DNA of 64,000 bases from Alteribacter populi. GTDB taxonomy: Bacteria; Bacillota; Bacilli; Bacillales; Salisediminibacteriaceae. This document shows positions 19,017-27,989 of the stretch, in pieces. Position numbers and translations under genes: made by a program. Where the stretch lies: NCBI RefSeq assembly GCF_002352765.1, contig NZ_KZ293963.1, forward strand, positions 642,368 through 706,367. Reading direction: 5' to 3'. How positions within the stretch are numbered: position 1 is the stretch's first letter; every line of letters begins with the position of its first letter. Under the pieces are notes generated by a model that was not told the origin of the DNA, did no database searches, and saw only the letters and a program-made list of their open reading frames with translations.

Positions 19017-20042
19017 TTAAACTAACTTAATAAGCTTCCCCATTAATCTTACTGCCACGGCGTGTCCTGTAAATTGATTTACGGTTCCTGTGAAATAAAG
19101 ATTTTTATCAGGATAGTAAAACGCAAATGCTCCTGATTGGCCCCAATGTCCAAGTAACTCTTTATTAAATGTGGGCAGCGATAGTGGCTGTTTTGATAGG
19201 CCAATTCCGTAATAAAATAGTCCGGGGATAAATAGGAGATTCCAACGCTTCAGTTCAATGAGATCCTGTTTTGGGAATAAGCGGCCGTTGAAAAACGCTT
19301 TTAAAAACCACATCGTTTCCTTCGCTGTCGAGACGATGCCCCCTTCTGGTGTTATAGAAGACATGTAAATGGGAAGATGAAGCGGTTTTGATTTGTAATA
19401 TAAAGGGATAGGACGTGAATCATTCACATCTTTGTATACATAAGTTTTTTCTAATTGAAGCTCATCAAAAATTAATTCTTTAAATATAGTTTGAATATCC
19501 TTTCCTTTAATTATTTCGATAATTTTCCCAAGCAGCTGATAGTTCGTATCGGAGTATTGTGCCTTTCTTTTTTGTCCCGGGAAAAATTTGGGCTTCTTTT
19601 GCTTTACTGCTTCCAATGTCTTCTCAAGATGCCAAGACTGATCGTTTCCACTGATTAATTCCGAAACCACATCTGACGTAAAATAATCTGGAATTCCTGA
19701 TGTATTAGACATCAACTGTTTAATGGTTATATCATTCGAATAATCTACACCGTTTAAAACATGAATTTGACTGATGGTATCTGCAGAAAGGTAATCGGAT
19801 ATCTTATCTTCCAATTGTAATTGATTTTCGAAACGTAATTTCAGCATGACTGCAGTAATGTACAATTTGGTCACACTTGCAATAAAATAAAAGTCATCTG
19901 CTTGTATGTTTCCCGCTCCACTGATTAATGGCAGTGAATGATCCCCTTTTTCCACACATAATACAGCACCAAATATATTTTTTTTCGTTATTGCGTAAGA
20001 CATCAGGTCATCAAGGCGTGATTGATTTAACGACTTTTTCAT
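19017..20042 (-). CDS. Serine hydrolase, beta-lactamase class C/esterase fold
   Basis: 341 residues. The nucleophile motif SVTK (SxxK) is in IASVTKLYI, the second motif is YSDTNYQLLG (YxN-like region), and HWGQSGAF is the third, HxG-type motif. This is the penicillin-binding/class C fold; members are esterases, D-aminopeptidases or cell-wall enzymes more often than true beta-lactamases. No signal peptide is visible, so a cytoplasmic location is likely. Start 20042 follows AAAGGGGA; a longer frame to 20075 lacks a ribosome binding site. Confidence 0.85.
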   Translation of the reverse strand: MKKSLNQSRLDDLMSYAITKKNIFGAVLCVEKGDHSLPLISGAGNIQADDFYFIASVTKLYITAVMLKLRFENQLQLEDKISDYLSADTISQIHVLNGVDYSNDITIKQLMSNTSGIPDYFTSDVVSELISGNDQSWHLEKTLEAVKQKKPKFFPGQKRKAQYSDTNYQLLGKIIEIIKGKDIQTIFKELIFDELQLEKTYVYKDVNDSRPIPLYYKSKPLHLPIYMSSITPEGGIVSTAKETMWFLKAFFNGRLFPKQDLIELKRWNLLFIPGLFYYGIGLSKQPLSLPTFNKELLGHWGQSGAFAFYYPDKNLYFTGTVNQFTGHAVAVRLMGKLIKLV

Positions 20043-20458
20043 CGAAAGTTCCCCTTTACATTTATTTGACAACATAACGCAGGGGGCTCTGAAAATTTGT
20101 CAGAAGCCCGATTGCTCCCAAAGAGGCTGAAGGATATACATAGTGTTATAGCTTATGTTCAAAAACATTTAATACTACATTGATAGTTTTTATTTTCAAC
20201 TTCGATGAGGTTAAATTTATAGCAGTCCACGGAAAATGTTTTTAGCATAGAAGTATGGTAAAATTTCATTTGGGATAATAGTAAGTCATAGTTTTATAGG
20301 AAGGATATCCGTACATCATTTTAGGCAAGTAGCAATCAATGATAAAGAAGCCTAATTAAGAAGATGTACAAAACAGCATAGCCGGCGCACTTCGATCTTC
20401 GCAGGCTTGTTTGACCTCCTTCGCTAACATGTAAAGTTATTATTTTTCATGGAGGGTT
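20043..20458. other. Divergent intergenic region upstream of prs-like gene
   Basis: About 416 bp. A hairpin formed by GGGCT..TGA and TCA..AGCCC lies near 20088-20110. No PurR-box or other recognised operator, and no small gene, was found. Confidence 0.35.
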
Positions 20459-20461
20459 ATG

Positions 20462-21412
20462 ATGCCAGCAGCAAAAAAATTTTCGAATATGAGAGTCTTT
20501 AGCTTGAATTCAAATGCTTCGATAGCTAATGAAATCGTTGAGCATATGGGAATTAATATGGGGAAAAGTTCGATTAAGCGATTTAGTGATGGAGAAATAC
20601 AGATGAATATTGAAGAAAGTATTAGAGGTTGTGATGTATACCTGATTCAATCAACCTCCCAGCCGGGCAACGATTATCTTATGGAACTCCTCATTATGAT
20701 AGACGCCATGAAACGGGCATCTGCGAAAACCATTAATTGTGTGATTCCATATTTTGGATACTCTCGTCAAGACCGTAAAGCACGATCAAGAGAGCCAATC
20801 ACAGCAAAACTGATCGCAAATTTGTTAGAAAAAGCAGGTGCCTCAAGAATCATTACGATTGACCTACACGCACCTCAAGTTCAAGGGTTTTTCAACATTC
20901 CTGTTGACCAGCTTCTTGCTTTTCCGATCTTATCAAAATACTTTAAAGAAAAAGACCTTGAGGATGTCGTCGTCGTTGCTCCAGAGAATGGTGGGGTTAT
21001 TAGAGCAAGACAACTAGGAAACATACTTGATTCTCCGATTGCTTTAATTGATCGAAACCGTAATCCTCATGTTGCAAAAGGTATGGATATTATGGGTGAG
21101 ATTGAAGGGAAAACAGCGATTGTTATTGACGATATGGTTGATACTGCAAGAACCGTCACTTCAGCGTCAAAAGCTCTCTTAGAAAAGGGTGCGAAAGAAG
21201 TTTATGCTTGCTGCACTCATCCAGTACTCTCAGAACCTGCCATAAGTCGAATTGAAGAATCTGATATTAAAGAATTAGTTACAACAAATTCTATATACCT
21301 ACCTGAAGAGGAGAAAATTGATCGAATTACAACTTTATCCATTGCACCGATATTAGCCAATGCGATTATAAAAGTTCAAAATAATGAGTCTGTCAGTACG
21401 TTATTTGACTAA
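20462..21412 (+). CDS. Ribose-phosphate pyrophosphokinase, divergent copy
   Basis: 316 residues (317 from ATG 20459), normal size for PRPP synthetase, which makes PRPP from ribose 5-phosphate and ATP for nucleotide, histidine and tryptophan synthesis. The flexible-loop region SRQDRKARSREPITAKL and the DLHAPQVQGFFN segment are conserved. Two sites differ from the usual enzyme. The phosphate loop reads PENGGVIRAR where PDHGGVTRAR is typical. The PRPP loop reads DDMVDTARTV rather than DDIIDTAGT. It stands alone, not beside glmU as the housekeeping prs does, so a second, specialised copy is likely. Confidence 0.85.
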   Translation: MPAAKKFSNMRVFSLNSNASIANEIVEHMGINMGKSSIKRFSDGEIQMNIEESIRGCDVYLIQSTSQPGNDYLMELLIMIDAMKRASAKTINCVIPYFGYSRQDRKARSREPITAKLIANLLEKAGASRIITIDLHAPQVQGFFNIPVDQLLAFPILSKYFKEKDLEDVVVVAPENGGVIRARQLGNILDSPIALIDRNRNPHVAKGMDIMGEIEGKTAIVIDDMVDTARTVTSASKALLEKGAKEVYACCTHPVLSEPAISRIEESDIKELVTTNSIYLPEEEKIDRITTLSIAPILANAIIKVQNNESVSTLFD

Positions 21413-21574
21413 ACGATTGAGCGTTAGCATACTATTTCAGTTTTTCAGCTCAATTAATAAGTTGAGGACAAATTTATTTTCCCTAAGCGTCATATGAGGA
21501 GCAACAAACATTACGAAAACACCACTGTTTGAAAAAAGGACACTAAGGCTTAACAAGGTAATTGATGACCGTAA

Positions 21575-21613
21575 AAAGCTGGCTACTCTGATTACAGTAG
21601 CCAGCTTTATTTT
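21575..21613. terminator. Bidirectional terminator between prs-like gene and ypvA
   Basis: Thirteen-bp stem AAAGCTGGCTACT/AGTAGCCAGCTTT between two convergent genes, with A/T-rich tails on both sides. Confidence 0.85.
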
Positions 21614-21621
21614 AACTTTGT

Positions 21622-23550
21622 TTAAAATTGTATACTCGTTGGCAGGATCTCACGTATTGCTTTACTGTGTGTTTTCCTTTCTTCTTCCGTCATCCAAAGA
21701 TGTACCACACCATGATCTTGATTCGTTCTAATTAAGCGTCCGACCCCTTGTTTTAATCGAAGTAGCATGTAGGGAAGGTCCACATCTTCAACTGGGTTAG
21801 CTGCGTGATTTCTTTTAGCTTGAAAAACCGGATCGTGGGACGGGAACGGCAAAGAGGAGATCATCACTTGTGTTAGTGATTCTCCTGGAATGTCCAATCC
21901 TTCCCAAAGATGATAGGAGCAGAGAACCGTAGAGTTCCTTTGTTGAAACTGGGTTACTAATTCGCTTATTTCACGGTCACCTTCATACACGATTTCAAAA
22001 TCCCACGTTTGTTCAGAAGCCCACTCCCGGAAACGGTTCATTTCTTCAACGGATGAAAAGAGAACAAGCGTTTTACCGCCATATTCGCTTAATTCTCGTC
22101 CCATCTTCAACCACTTTTCTTTCTCAGTTGTCTCAATATGACCCTTCAACTCCATTTTTTGTTCATAATCAAAAGGGGAGTCAACGGTAAACGATTTGGC
22201 ATTTTCAATACCTATACTTTTAGCGATGTATGAAAAATCTCCGCTTTTAGATAACGTAGCAGATGAGAATATGAACGGGATCTTTTTAGAGAACACTTCA
22301 TTTTTCAAGACATCTTCAACTAGACGCGGCATTATTACAAAGGACGTTTCCGCTTCAGTTTCCTCGAGCCAGAAGATTCCTGCATCATCTTTTAATAAAA
22401 TCGAGAGCCCATAAGCGTAAAACTCCAAGTATTCCTCAATCATTTTCACGTGATATTCTTCTAATACGTATAATTCTGAATCAAACACGAGCTGGTCTAG
22501 TAAATCAGCTACTTTTTGACTCAAATTAACTGCCACATCAAGCATCTTCTTTGAACGGGAGATTTCTTTTCGATTCGATCCTTCTGACATTACTGCGCCT
22601 GCCCGCAAAATATCAAACCATTCATCATGAAGCGCTAAAATATCTTCAATTAAAAGAAGCGATTGTTCTCTCACGTCTTGATTCAGATATCCAGTCAATA
22701 TTGTCGTCAAGGTTTCGGAATGAAAACGGTAGGTTAACCCTTTTTGAGCTGCAAACTCTAATAAGTGACCTTCATCAAAAACAACACAGCTTGACTCGGG
22801 AAGTAATGGAAGCTGTCCTTCACGCTTTCGCGACTCTTTTGTCCATACATCCTCCATATAGAAGTCATGCGAGCAAATAATAAGGTCGCAAGCTTCGCGG
22901 TAGTACTGGCGATGAAGGGTTTGTCCGCAACGATGAAACCATTCACAAGTGGAACATTGCTGAATCGGATCCCAAGAAATTTTTTCCCACTGTTCATTCG
23001 AAACCCAAGGATACTCTTTCCGGTCGCCGTAACGCTCAAATGCCGTCATCGAACCACTGCCCTCATGGACAAAGCTTGGAATTTGCTCATGGACACGATG
23101 GATATCCTTATCTTTTGCCCTATTTACAACCTGATCGAGTTTTTTCACACATACATACTGGTCTCGAGCTTTCGCTAATCTTACATCAACGTTCAAGCCC
23201 AATGCTTTCTCAAGCTTTTCAATATCTCCGCCAGGCTTAACGAGTTGTTCGATCAATGTTTCATCAGCACATGAAATAATGGCTGGCTTTCTCATATATC
23301 GTGCATAACAGATGGCATAAAGTAAATAAACGAGTGTTTTTCCTGTTCCAACACCCGCTTCAGCAAAAATAACATTCTTATTCTTAAACGCTTGTTCGAC
23401 TTGAAACGCCATAAAGATTTGTTCATCTCGAAGCTCATAGCCATGCTCAGGTAAAATATCGTAAAACACATCCCCAACATAGTCAGCTAACTGATTGAAA
23501 AAATGTTGATTTTTTGATGTGGAGAAGGGGAGGGAGGTTGTTTTTCTCAT
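21622..23550 (-). CDS. ATP-dependent helicase, DinG/XPD family (YpvA-like)
   Basis: 642 residues, matching B. subtilis YpvA in size. Walker A is AEAGVGTGKT and motif II is VVFDEGHLL (DEGH form). Between them are the cysteines expected to hold an Fe-S cluster (CVKK..., CSTCEWFHRCGQ, CDLIICSHD). C-terminal motifs include CSYHLWEGLDIPG and the arginine region QGVGRLIRT. This is a 5'-3' DNA helicase type, probably in repair or removal of DNA structures. Start 23550 has AGGAG 9 nt upstream; the longer frame to 23589 lacks a site. Confidence 0.9.
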   Translation of the reverse strand: MRKTTSLPFSTSKNQHFFNQLADYVGDVFYDILPEHGYELRDEQIFMAFQVEQAFKNKNVIFAEAGVGTGKTLVYLLYAICYARYMRKPAIISCADETLIEQLVKPGGDIEKLEKALGLNVDVRLAKARDQYVCVKKLDQVVNRAKDKDIHRVHEQIPSFVHEGSGSMTAFERYGDRKEYPWVSNEQWEKISWDPIQQCSTCEWFHRCGQTLHRQYYREACDLIICSHDFYMEDVWTKESRKREGQLPLLPESSCVVFDEGHLLEFAAQKGLTYRFHSETLTTILTGYLNQDVREQSLLLIEDILALHDEWFDILRAGAVMSEGSNRKEISRSKKMLDVAVNLSQKVADLLDQLVFDSELYVLEEYHVKMIEEYLEFYAYGLSILLKDDAGIFWLEETEAETSFVIMPRLVEDVLKNEVFSKKIPFIFSSATLSKSGDFSYIAKSIGIENAKSFTVDSPFDYEQKMELKGHIETTEKEKWLKMGRELSEYGGKTLVLFSSVEEMNRFREWASEQTWDFEIVYEGDREISELVTQFQQRNSTVLCSYHLWEGLDIPGESLTQVMISSLPFPSHDPVFQAKRNHAANPVEDVDLPYMLLRLKQGVGRLIRTNQDHGVVHLWMTEEERKTHSKAIREILPTSIQF

Positions 23551-23685
23551 TTTAAAATCTCCTATACTATAATAATAAACTATAATCATAGCAGATTATT
23601 GATCAAAAATGATAGATACTGTGAGCAGAAAATGGAGGAGAGCCAATTTTTTAACCCTCAAAGCAGTAGGCTATTTTCGTAAAGT

Positions 23686-23735
23686 TTGTTGCTTTTTGAG
23701 CGTTTTTTCAAAGCTCAAAAAACAATTAGCAACAA
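23686..23735. repeat. Long imperfect inverted repeat
   Basis: TTGTTGC plus TTTTTGAGC on the left pair with GCTCAAAAA plus GCAACAA on the right, with an 11-nt loop and a 7-nt bulge. It lies upstream of the helicase gene, outside any gene. Confidence 0.55.
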
Positions 23736-23937
23736 TCGTTTAGAAAAGAGCCAAGCAGTAAACCGAAAACTTCGGAAGATAGTCTGACCCCAATCTTTAC
23801 ACTATATTAAGTGCAGGTAAAATAGTGTGTATTCAAAACTTCCAAACCTTAGCAGATTCCATGAGATTAGAGGGAGACACGAAAGTCCCCCATCCACTAA
23901 CTAGATGTTTATACTAAAGCTACCGGGCTTACTATGC
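23736..23937. other. Intergenic region, no gene recognised
   Basis: No supported coding frame or clear regulatory site between the inverted repeat and the phage-type gene. Confidence 0.3.
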
Positions 23938-24204
23938 TTATTTACTAGGAATTAGTTCCCTCGATTTTCTCTTCAGCTTTCTCAACGATTTATATAGGAG
24001 TGCCTTAATATTTAAGCGGTCTTTTACTAGTTCATATTCCTGTTCAAATAGTTCAGCGTTGCATGGATACTGCTCACCATTTACCTCAGTGATGAGATAG
24101 TCACCTGGATTACCTTTCATTGTATTACCTGTTGTTTCAATTGAAATTGCTCTTGTGATTTTAACTGCATCGACCTCCACAGGCCTCCTTTTGTATCTAG
24201 GCAT
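23938..24204 (-). CDS. Phage-type hypothetical protein
   Basis: 88 residues. The segment NPGDYLITEVNGEQYPC... followed by ELFEQEYELV matches the pattern of small proteins common in phage and prophage genomes (PGDWI..VKGE.YPC...F..TYE). AAAGGAGGG precedes the ATG. A basic C-terminal tail (KLKRKSREL) follows. No other phage genes surround it, so it may be a remnant or a domesticated gene. Function unknown. Confidence 0.65.
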   Translation of the reverse strand: MPRYKRRPVEVDAVKITRAISIETTGNTMKGNPGDYLITEVNGEQYPCNAELFEQEYELVKDRLNIKALLYKSLRKLKRKSRELIPSK

Positions 24205-24642
24205 GTTTGTCCCTCCTTTACAGAGATATGCTTAGTATGTATTCATCCTATTCTTGATCTAGGTAAAACGTGTACTACCTGGGCGAATAATAAAATAATC
24301 ACTGTTTTAAAGAGGCTCCCTTCAGCAAATGTGATATAATTATGAGATAATTCATAATATACAAAAAATAATTCCGTCATAAACTTTTGAAGGAAATCTT
24401 TCTATATAGAAGGGCTACTAATAGGGCAAAAAACGTACAAGATTCAACTCCAAACTATTTGATTTTCTTCATAACAATTCTGTACATAGCTGGGAGGAAG
24501 TGCACGCGACTAAATACATATAATCGTTTATAGAGTCATATGGCTGCAATTAGATTGAAAACATGGGGGGATTTACCGGTAAGTAAGGATATTAGTCTCG
24601 TGAATAGTAGATATAAAAAATTATTGGATGGAGGGAAATTAA
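24205..24642. other. Divergent intergenic region, no gene recognised
   Basis: 438 bp, AT-rich, between the phage-type gene and the DIP1984 gene. GTGATATAATTATG near 24330 could hold a -10 element but no matching -35 was found. Confidence 0.3.
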
Positions 24643-25101
24643 GTGAAATTAGCAGAAGCCTTGATCAGAAGAGCTGATTATCAAAAACGAGCGGACCAGT
24701 TAAAACATCGGCTCGCAAATGTTGCAAAAATACAAGAAGATGAGACGCCATCTGAAAACCCAATAGAATTAGAAGAAGAGTTGATCGAAGTGTTGAAGGA
24801 GTTAAAAGGCCTGATGATTCGAATCAATCGAACGAATCATGAAACAGCTTTAAATGAGCGTTTAACTTTGGGGGCATCGCTTATTGAACGTGACATGATC
24901 GCGAAAGAACGGAAGATTTACAACGAGTTAGCTGAACAAGCGTCTTTGAAGCAGGATCGATACTCAAGGACAGAAATCAAGTATGTGACGCCATTTAATG
25001 TAAAAGATCTCCAAAAAAGAATGGATGATTTGGCAAAAAAATATAGAGAATTAGACACAAAAATTCAAGAGTTGAACTGGGGAACGGATTGGCTTGAATA
25101 G
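24643..25101 (+). CDS. DIP1984 family protein
   Basis: 152 residues, GTG start after GGAGGG. Conserved features of the family are the start MKLAEALIRRADYQKR, the middle INRTN, the QDRYSRTEIKYV block and the end YRELDTKIQELNW. The protein is predicted to be mostly helical and coiled. Members have also been called septicolysin-like, but no function is proven. Cytoplasmic location is expected. Confidence 0.85.
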   Translation: MKLAEALIRRADYQKRADQLKHRLANVAKIQEDETPSENPIELEEELIEVLKELKGLMIRINRTNHETALNERLTLGASLIERDMIAKERKIYNELAEQASLKQDRYSRTEIKYVTPFNVKDLQKRMDDLAKKYRELDTKIQELNWGTDWLE

Positions 25102-25133
25102 TGTCTTGAAGGTAGCGATTATAGAAAAGCGAG

Positions 25134-25212
25134 TGCAACCCACCAACGGGGAACGTTGGAATGTGGTAGGGGTTCCGGGGTAACTCCAGAGGTTCAAGTC
25201 CTCTCTAACGAC
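25134..25212 (+). other. Structured intergenic sequence with a tRNA-like T-arm
   Basis: Three successive hairpins. CCAACG/CGTTGG (25143-25159) lies inside an outer AACCC/GGGTT pairing. A short GGGG..CTCC hairpin follows. AGAGG/CCTCT at 25188-25204 closes the loop TTCAAGT, exactly the shape of a tRNA T-arm. No matching 5' acceptor strand, D-arm or anticodon arm was found, so this is not a normal tRNA. It could be a structured RNA or a remnant of a tRNA-derived attachment site. Confidence 0.35.
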
Positions 25213-25308
25213 TTAAACCCAGAACTGTCACAATAGAACATAATATTGTTTACATTTAACTACCGTGTACTGATTTCTATAATTGTGAGGGCGGGTCCGG
25301 GGAATTTT

Positions 25309-25365
25309 ACATTTTTAAGTCTCAGGGAAGTTTTTCCTTTGAGACGAGCGTCGTGAAGTTAGCTC
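25309..25365 (+). repeat. Intergenic repeat B, copy 1
   Basis: Pattern ACAT-TTTTAAGTCTCA, a short hairpin, TTTGAGACGAGCG, then CGTGAAG-TAGCT. The same pattern occurs in the opposite orientation at 33152-33204. GTCTCA/TGAGAC forms the hairpin stem. Confidence 0.6.
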
Positions 25366-25506
25366 GTTACCACAACCTAAATATTGTGAGATTTTGCCGA
25401 AACTAAGTTCCGTCATTTGCATTATTTTAAATATGCCTCCGTCTGTAACAGGTCAACCTTTTAGAAGCATAAGGTATCGAAAGTGTTATGACAGGAGGAA
25501 TACCAA

Positions 25507-26160
25507 ATGTATGGTTCTTATTTTCCAAATCAAAATCAATACGTGTATCACAGGTCTCAGGTAAACCCTTATTTTCAGCAGCCGTACTACAATAATGTTA
25601 CACATCCTTATTATATGGAACGCCAGCAACCCATCAGAGGGCAAGCTACCTGGACAGAGGGAGGAGAGGTTACCCAATGTGGCATACCTTGGTCAGAAAA
25701 TCAATATATGACAGTGGCCGTTGGAGTGAATGCTCCATTTCGTTGTGGAGAAACCCTAATAATTAAAAACCTTTCCTTACCGGGGAATGAAGTTTCTGTG
25801 ACGGTTGTAGATGAAGTACCAACCTATCCACCAAATAAAATTAACCTTCATCGAAATGCGTTTCAAGCATTGGGAGCAGACTTAAATGAAGGGGTCATAA
25901 ATGTTGAGATTGCTCCATCACCCGAATTAGACGAAGGAGCATGGGGAAGAAACCTATTAGGTGTTACCCAATCGGCATATCCAAACTATAACGTGGTTGA
26001 CTATAAATCTATAGAGAAAACAGTGCCTTCTCCTGGTCAAACAAGAGAAACGTACGATTTTATTTTACAATCACCACAGGAGCAGATTACCGTTCAAGGA
26101 AATGTTACTTATAATCCGAACACAAACAGAGTGATTAACGTTGATTTAAAGGAAGTGTGA
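25507..26160 (+). CDS. Double-psi beta-barrel plus DUF3889 protein
   Basis: 217 residues. A Tyr/Asn/Gln-rich N-terminus of about 40 residues has no signal peptide. It leads into an expansin/RlpA-like barrel (about residues 50-140; TEGGEVTQCGIP, CGETLIIKNL, TVVDEVP). The C-terminal part (YPNYNVVDYKSI to VINVDL) resembles DUF3889 of the YqzG/YhdC family. ATG follows GACAGGAGG. A surface or spore-coat role is possible given the N-terminal composition, but this is inference. Confidence 0.7.
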   Translation: MYGSYFPNQNQYVYHRSQVNPYFQQPYYNNVTHPYYMERQQPIRGQATWTEGGEVTQCGIPWSENQYMTVAVGVNAPFRCGETLIIKNLSLPGNEVSVTVVDEVPTYPPNKINLHRNAFQALGADLNEGVINVEIAPSPELDEGAWGRNLLGVTQSAYPNYNVVDYKSIEKTVPSPGQTRETYDFILQSPQEQITVQGNVTYNPNTNRVINVDLKEV

Positions 26161-26292
26161 CCTAAGAAGGACAGTCCTGAGCGATGTTCTCATTAAAGGA
26201 GATCGTATATTGTATTCCGGAAAAATTTAAAATACTTTGTTCAAAAGATAGAAAAAAAACGAAGAGGCTTAAATTAAAAGCTGATAACAACA

Positions 26293-26323
26293 GGCGCTTC
26301 CTTAATAAGGGAGTGTCTTTTAA
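26293..26323 (+). terminator. Probable intrinsic terminator
   Basis: Stem GCGCTTCCTT/AAGGGAGTGT with G-T pairs and a short T tail, 130 nt after the barrel protein stop. Confidence 0.5.
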
Positions 26324-26556
26324 ACGTGTTGTCTTAAAAGTAGGTGTTCAAAAAAAGCCAACGATGACATTCCTTATGGGACAAATTATTAAATAATATA
26401 AATAGAGGCTGCTGAATAAGTAGCATACGCCTACATGGCAAGGGGATATGCTCTTTCTCATGGAGAGAATCTGCAAGGAAATAACTCTTCTTTTGCTAAA
26501 AGCCTTGCACTAGATTTTGAGATACACATGTGGGAGCCAAGGGTGCTGCTGCAATG

Positions 26557-26688
26557 GCGGAGACTCCCTCAGGAAAAGCAACAATGGTCTTCTTACGACG
26601 AGGAACCGCAGGAGCAGCAGAAGACCCCGCAGTGAGCACGCCTTTCGCGAATGAGGAGGCTGAAGCGTTGCCTGCGGAAAGCGAAGCC
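26557..26688 (+). repeat. Intergenic repeat C, copy 1
   Basis: A GC-rich block within AT-rich surroundings. It runs from GCGGAGACTCCCT through GACGAGGAACCGCAGGAGCAG and AAGACCCCGCAG to GAGGAGGCTGAAGCGTTGCC. Copy 2 is at 54978-55102. Apparent reading frames inside it on both strands are artefacts of the repeat. Confidence 0.75.
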
Positions 26689-26900
26689 ATGAAAGCGGCA
26701 CCCTTTGTATTTGAGTTCTAGAGTTATCCAGCAATCCCTAAATATTAAAAATAAGCCACTGACGTTCACTGGCATTTACTGACCTTCACTGAAGGAGGTG
26801 ACGGCTTCTCATCAGCTCTCAGTAGGTTTGGATGATAATTAGTTTGTATGGTAGCATTTGTCCTATCAAAGTTGGTGTTAAGGGGGATAAAAGAAGGGAT

Positions 26901-27989
26901 ATGACAAATACGATAATGAATACGAAGCTAAACTTGATAGATACTGATATTCATGAACGAGTCCATTATAAAGATTTACTTCCATATTTAGACCAGCCTT
27001 ATAAGCGATATATTACAGATTGCCACTGGCTACAGGAAAAGCATATGCCATATACACAACCAGCTGTTGCAGGGGTTGACCGAGCTGATGCGATTGTACC
27101 TGATGGACGGCCGGCAGGATCCGACCTTCCATTTATGCAAGAACAGTTATTAGATACCGTTGGACATGAGTTTGGAATTTTAACCGGTGCACTTGACCCT
27201 AGCCCATCATCTATGCATGGTTGGTATGAAATGGCTACAGCCCTTGCAAGTGCGTATAACGATTGGCAAATTGAACATTGGCTAGATAAAGATGAGCGGT
27301 TATATGGATCTGTCCACATTGCTGCACAAGATCCCGAAGGTGCAGTGCGCGAAATTGAAAGGGTAGGTTCTCACGAGAAGATGGTTCAGATTCTTTTACC
27401 TATTGATGATAAGTTGTGGGGTGACCCTTATTATCATCCGATATTTGAAGCGGCAGAACGATACGACTTAATGATTGGCATGCACCATAATGAACCGCCT
27501 GTGCATTACGGGAAATGGCCTCGATATTTTATTGAATGGCATACTCTTATTCCGGTATCCCATATGACAATGGTAACGAACATGGTATTTAATGGTGTAT
27601 TTGAAAAGTTCCCAAAATTGAAATTAATCATGATTGAAGGTGGTTTTACTTACGTTCCCTATCTAATGCGTAAGATGGATCAACAATACAAAGACCTTCG
27701 ACATGAAGTGCCATGGATTAAGCGAATGCCAAGTGAGATTATTCGTGAGCATTTGTGCTTTACAACACAGCCATTAGAAGAGATGTCAAAGAAGGAATTT
27801 TTACAAATCATTGAGCAAATGGGAACAGATGAAATCGTTTCATTTTCAACGGACTACCCACATTGGGATTATGATTCTCCTTTTGAGGCGTTACCACCGA
27901 ATTTAGGGGAGGAGTTAACACGTAAACTTTTCTCAGAAAATGCACGTAACTTTTATCCTAAGCTTCCGAAAATAGGGAGGGAAAAGTAG
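26901..27989 (+). CDS. Amidohydrolase family 2 (ACMSD-like) enzyme
   Basis: 362 residues. This TIM-barrel metal hydrolase/decarboxylase has the N-terminal site DTDIHE, central HHNEPP, EGGFTYVPYL and the C-terminal STDYPHWDYDSP, as in the aminocarboxymuconate-semialdehyde-decarboxylase/resorcylate-decarboxylase group. These enzymes decarboxylate or hydrolyse ring-derived acids. The stop overlaps the start of the Rieske gene, indicating an operon. ATG 26901 is chosen, with AGAAGGG close upstream; the start is uncertain by a few codons. The substrate cannot be named. Confidence 0.82.
   Translation: MTNTIMNTKLNLIDTDIHERVHYKDLLPYLDQPYKRYITDCHWLQEKHMPYTQPAVAGVDRADAIVPDGRPAGSDLPFMQEQLLDTVGHEFGILTGALDPSPSSMHGWYEMATALASAYNDWQIEHWLDKDERLYGSVHIAAQDPEGAVREIERVGSHEKMVQILLPIDDKLWGDPYYHPIFEAAERYDLMIGMHHNEPPVHYGKWPRYFIEWHTLIPVSHMTMVTNMVFNGVFEKFPKLKLIMIEGGFTYVPYLMRKMDQQYKDLRHEVPWIKRMPSEIIREHLCFTTQPLEEMSKKEFLQIIEQMGTDEIVSFSTDYPHWDYDSPFEALPPNLGEELTRKLFSENARNFYPKLPKIGREK

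Noticed and set aside
25134..25212. tRNA gene or group II intron
   Set aside because: Only a T-arm is present; no acceptor pairing, D-arm or anticodon arm, and no intron domain V or reverse transcriptase nearby.
26184..26396. 70-residue Lys-rich ORF after the barrel-protein gene
   Set aside because: Only a weak AAGGAC site in front, composition like random AT-rich DNA, and a terminator-like hairpin runs through it.
26435..26775. Several overlapping ORFs on both strands
   Set aside because: They all lie in repeat C and its flanks; the same phantom frames occur at the other copy near 55000.
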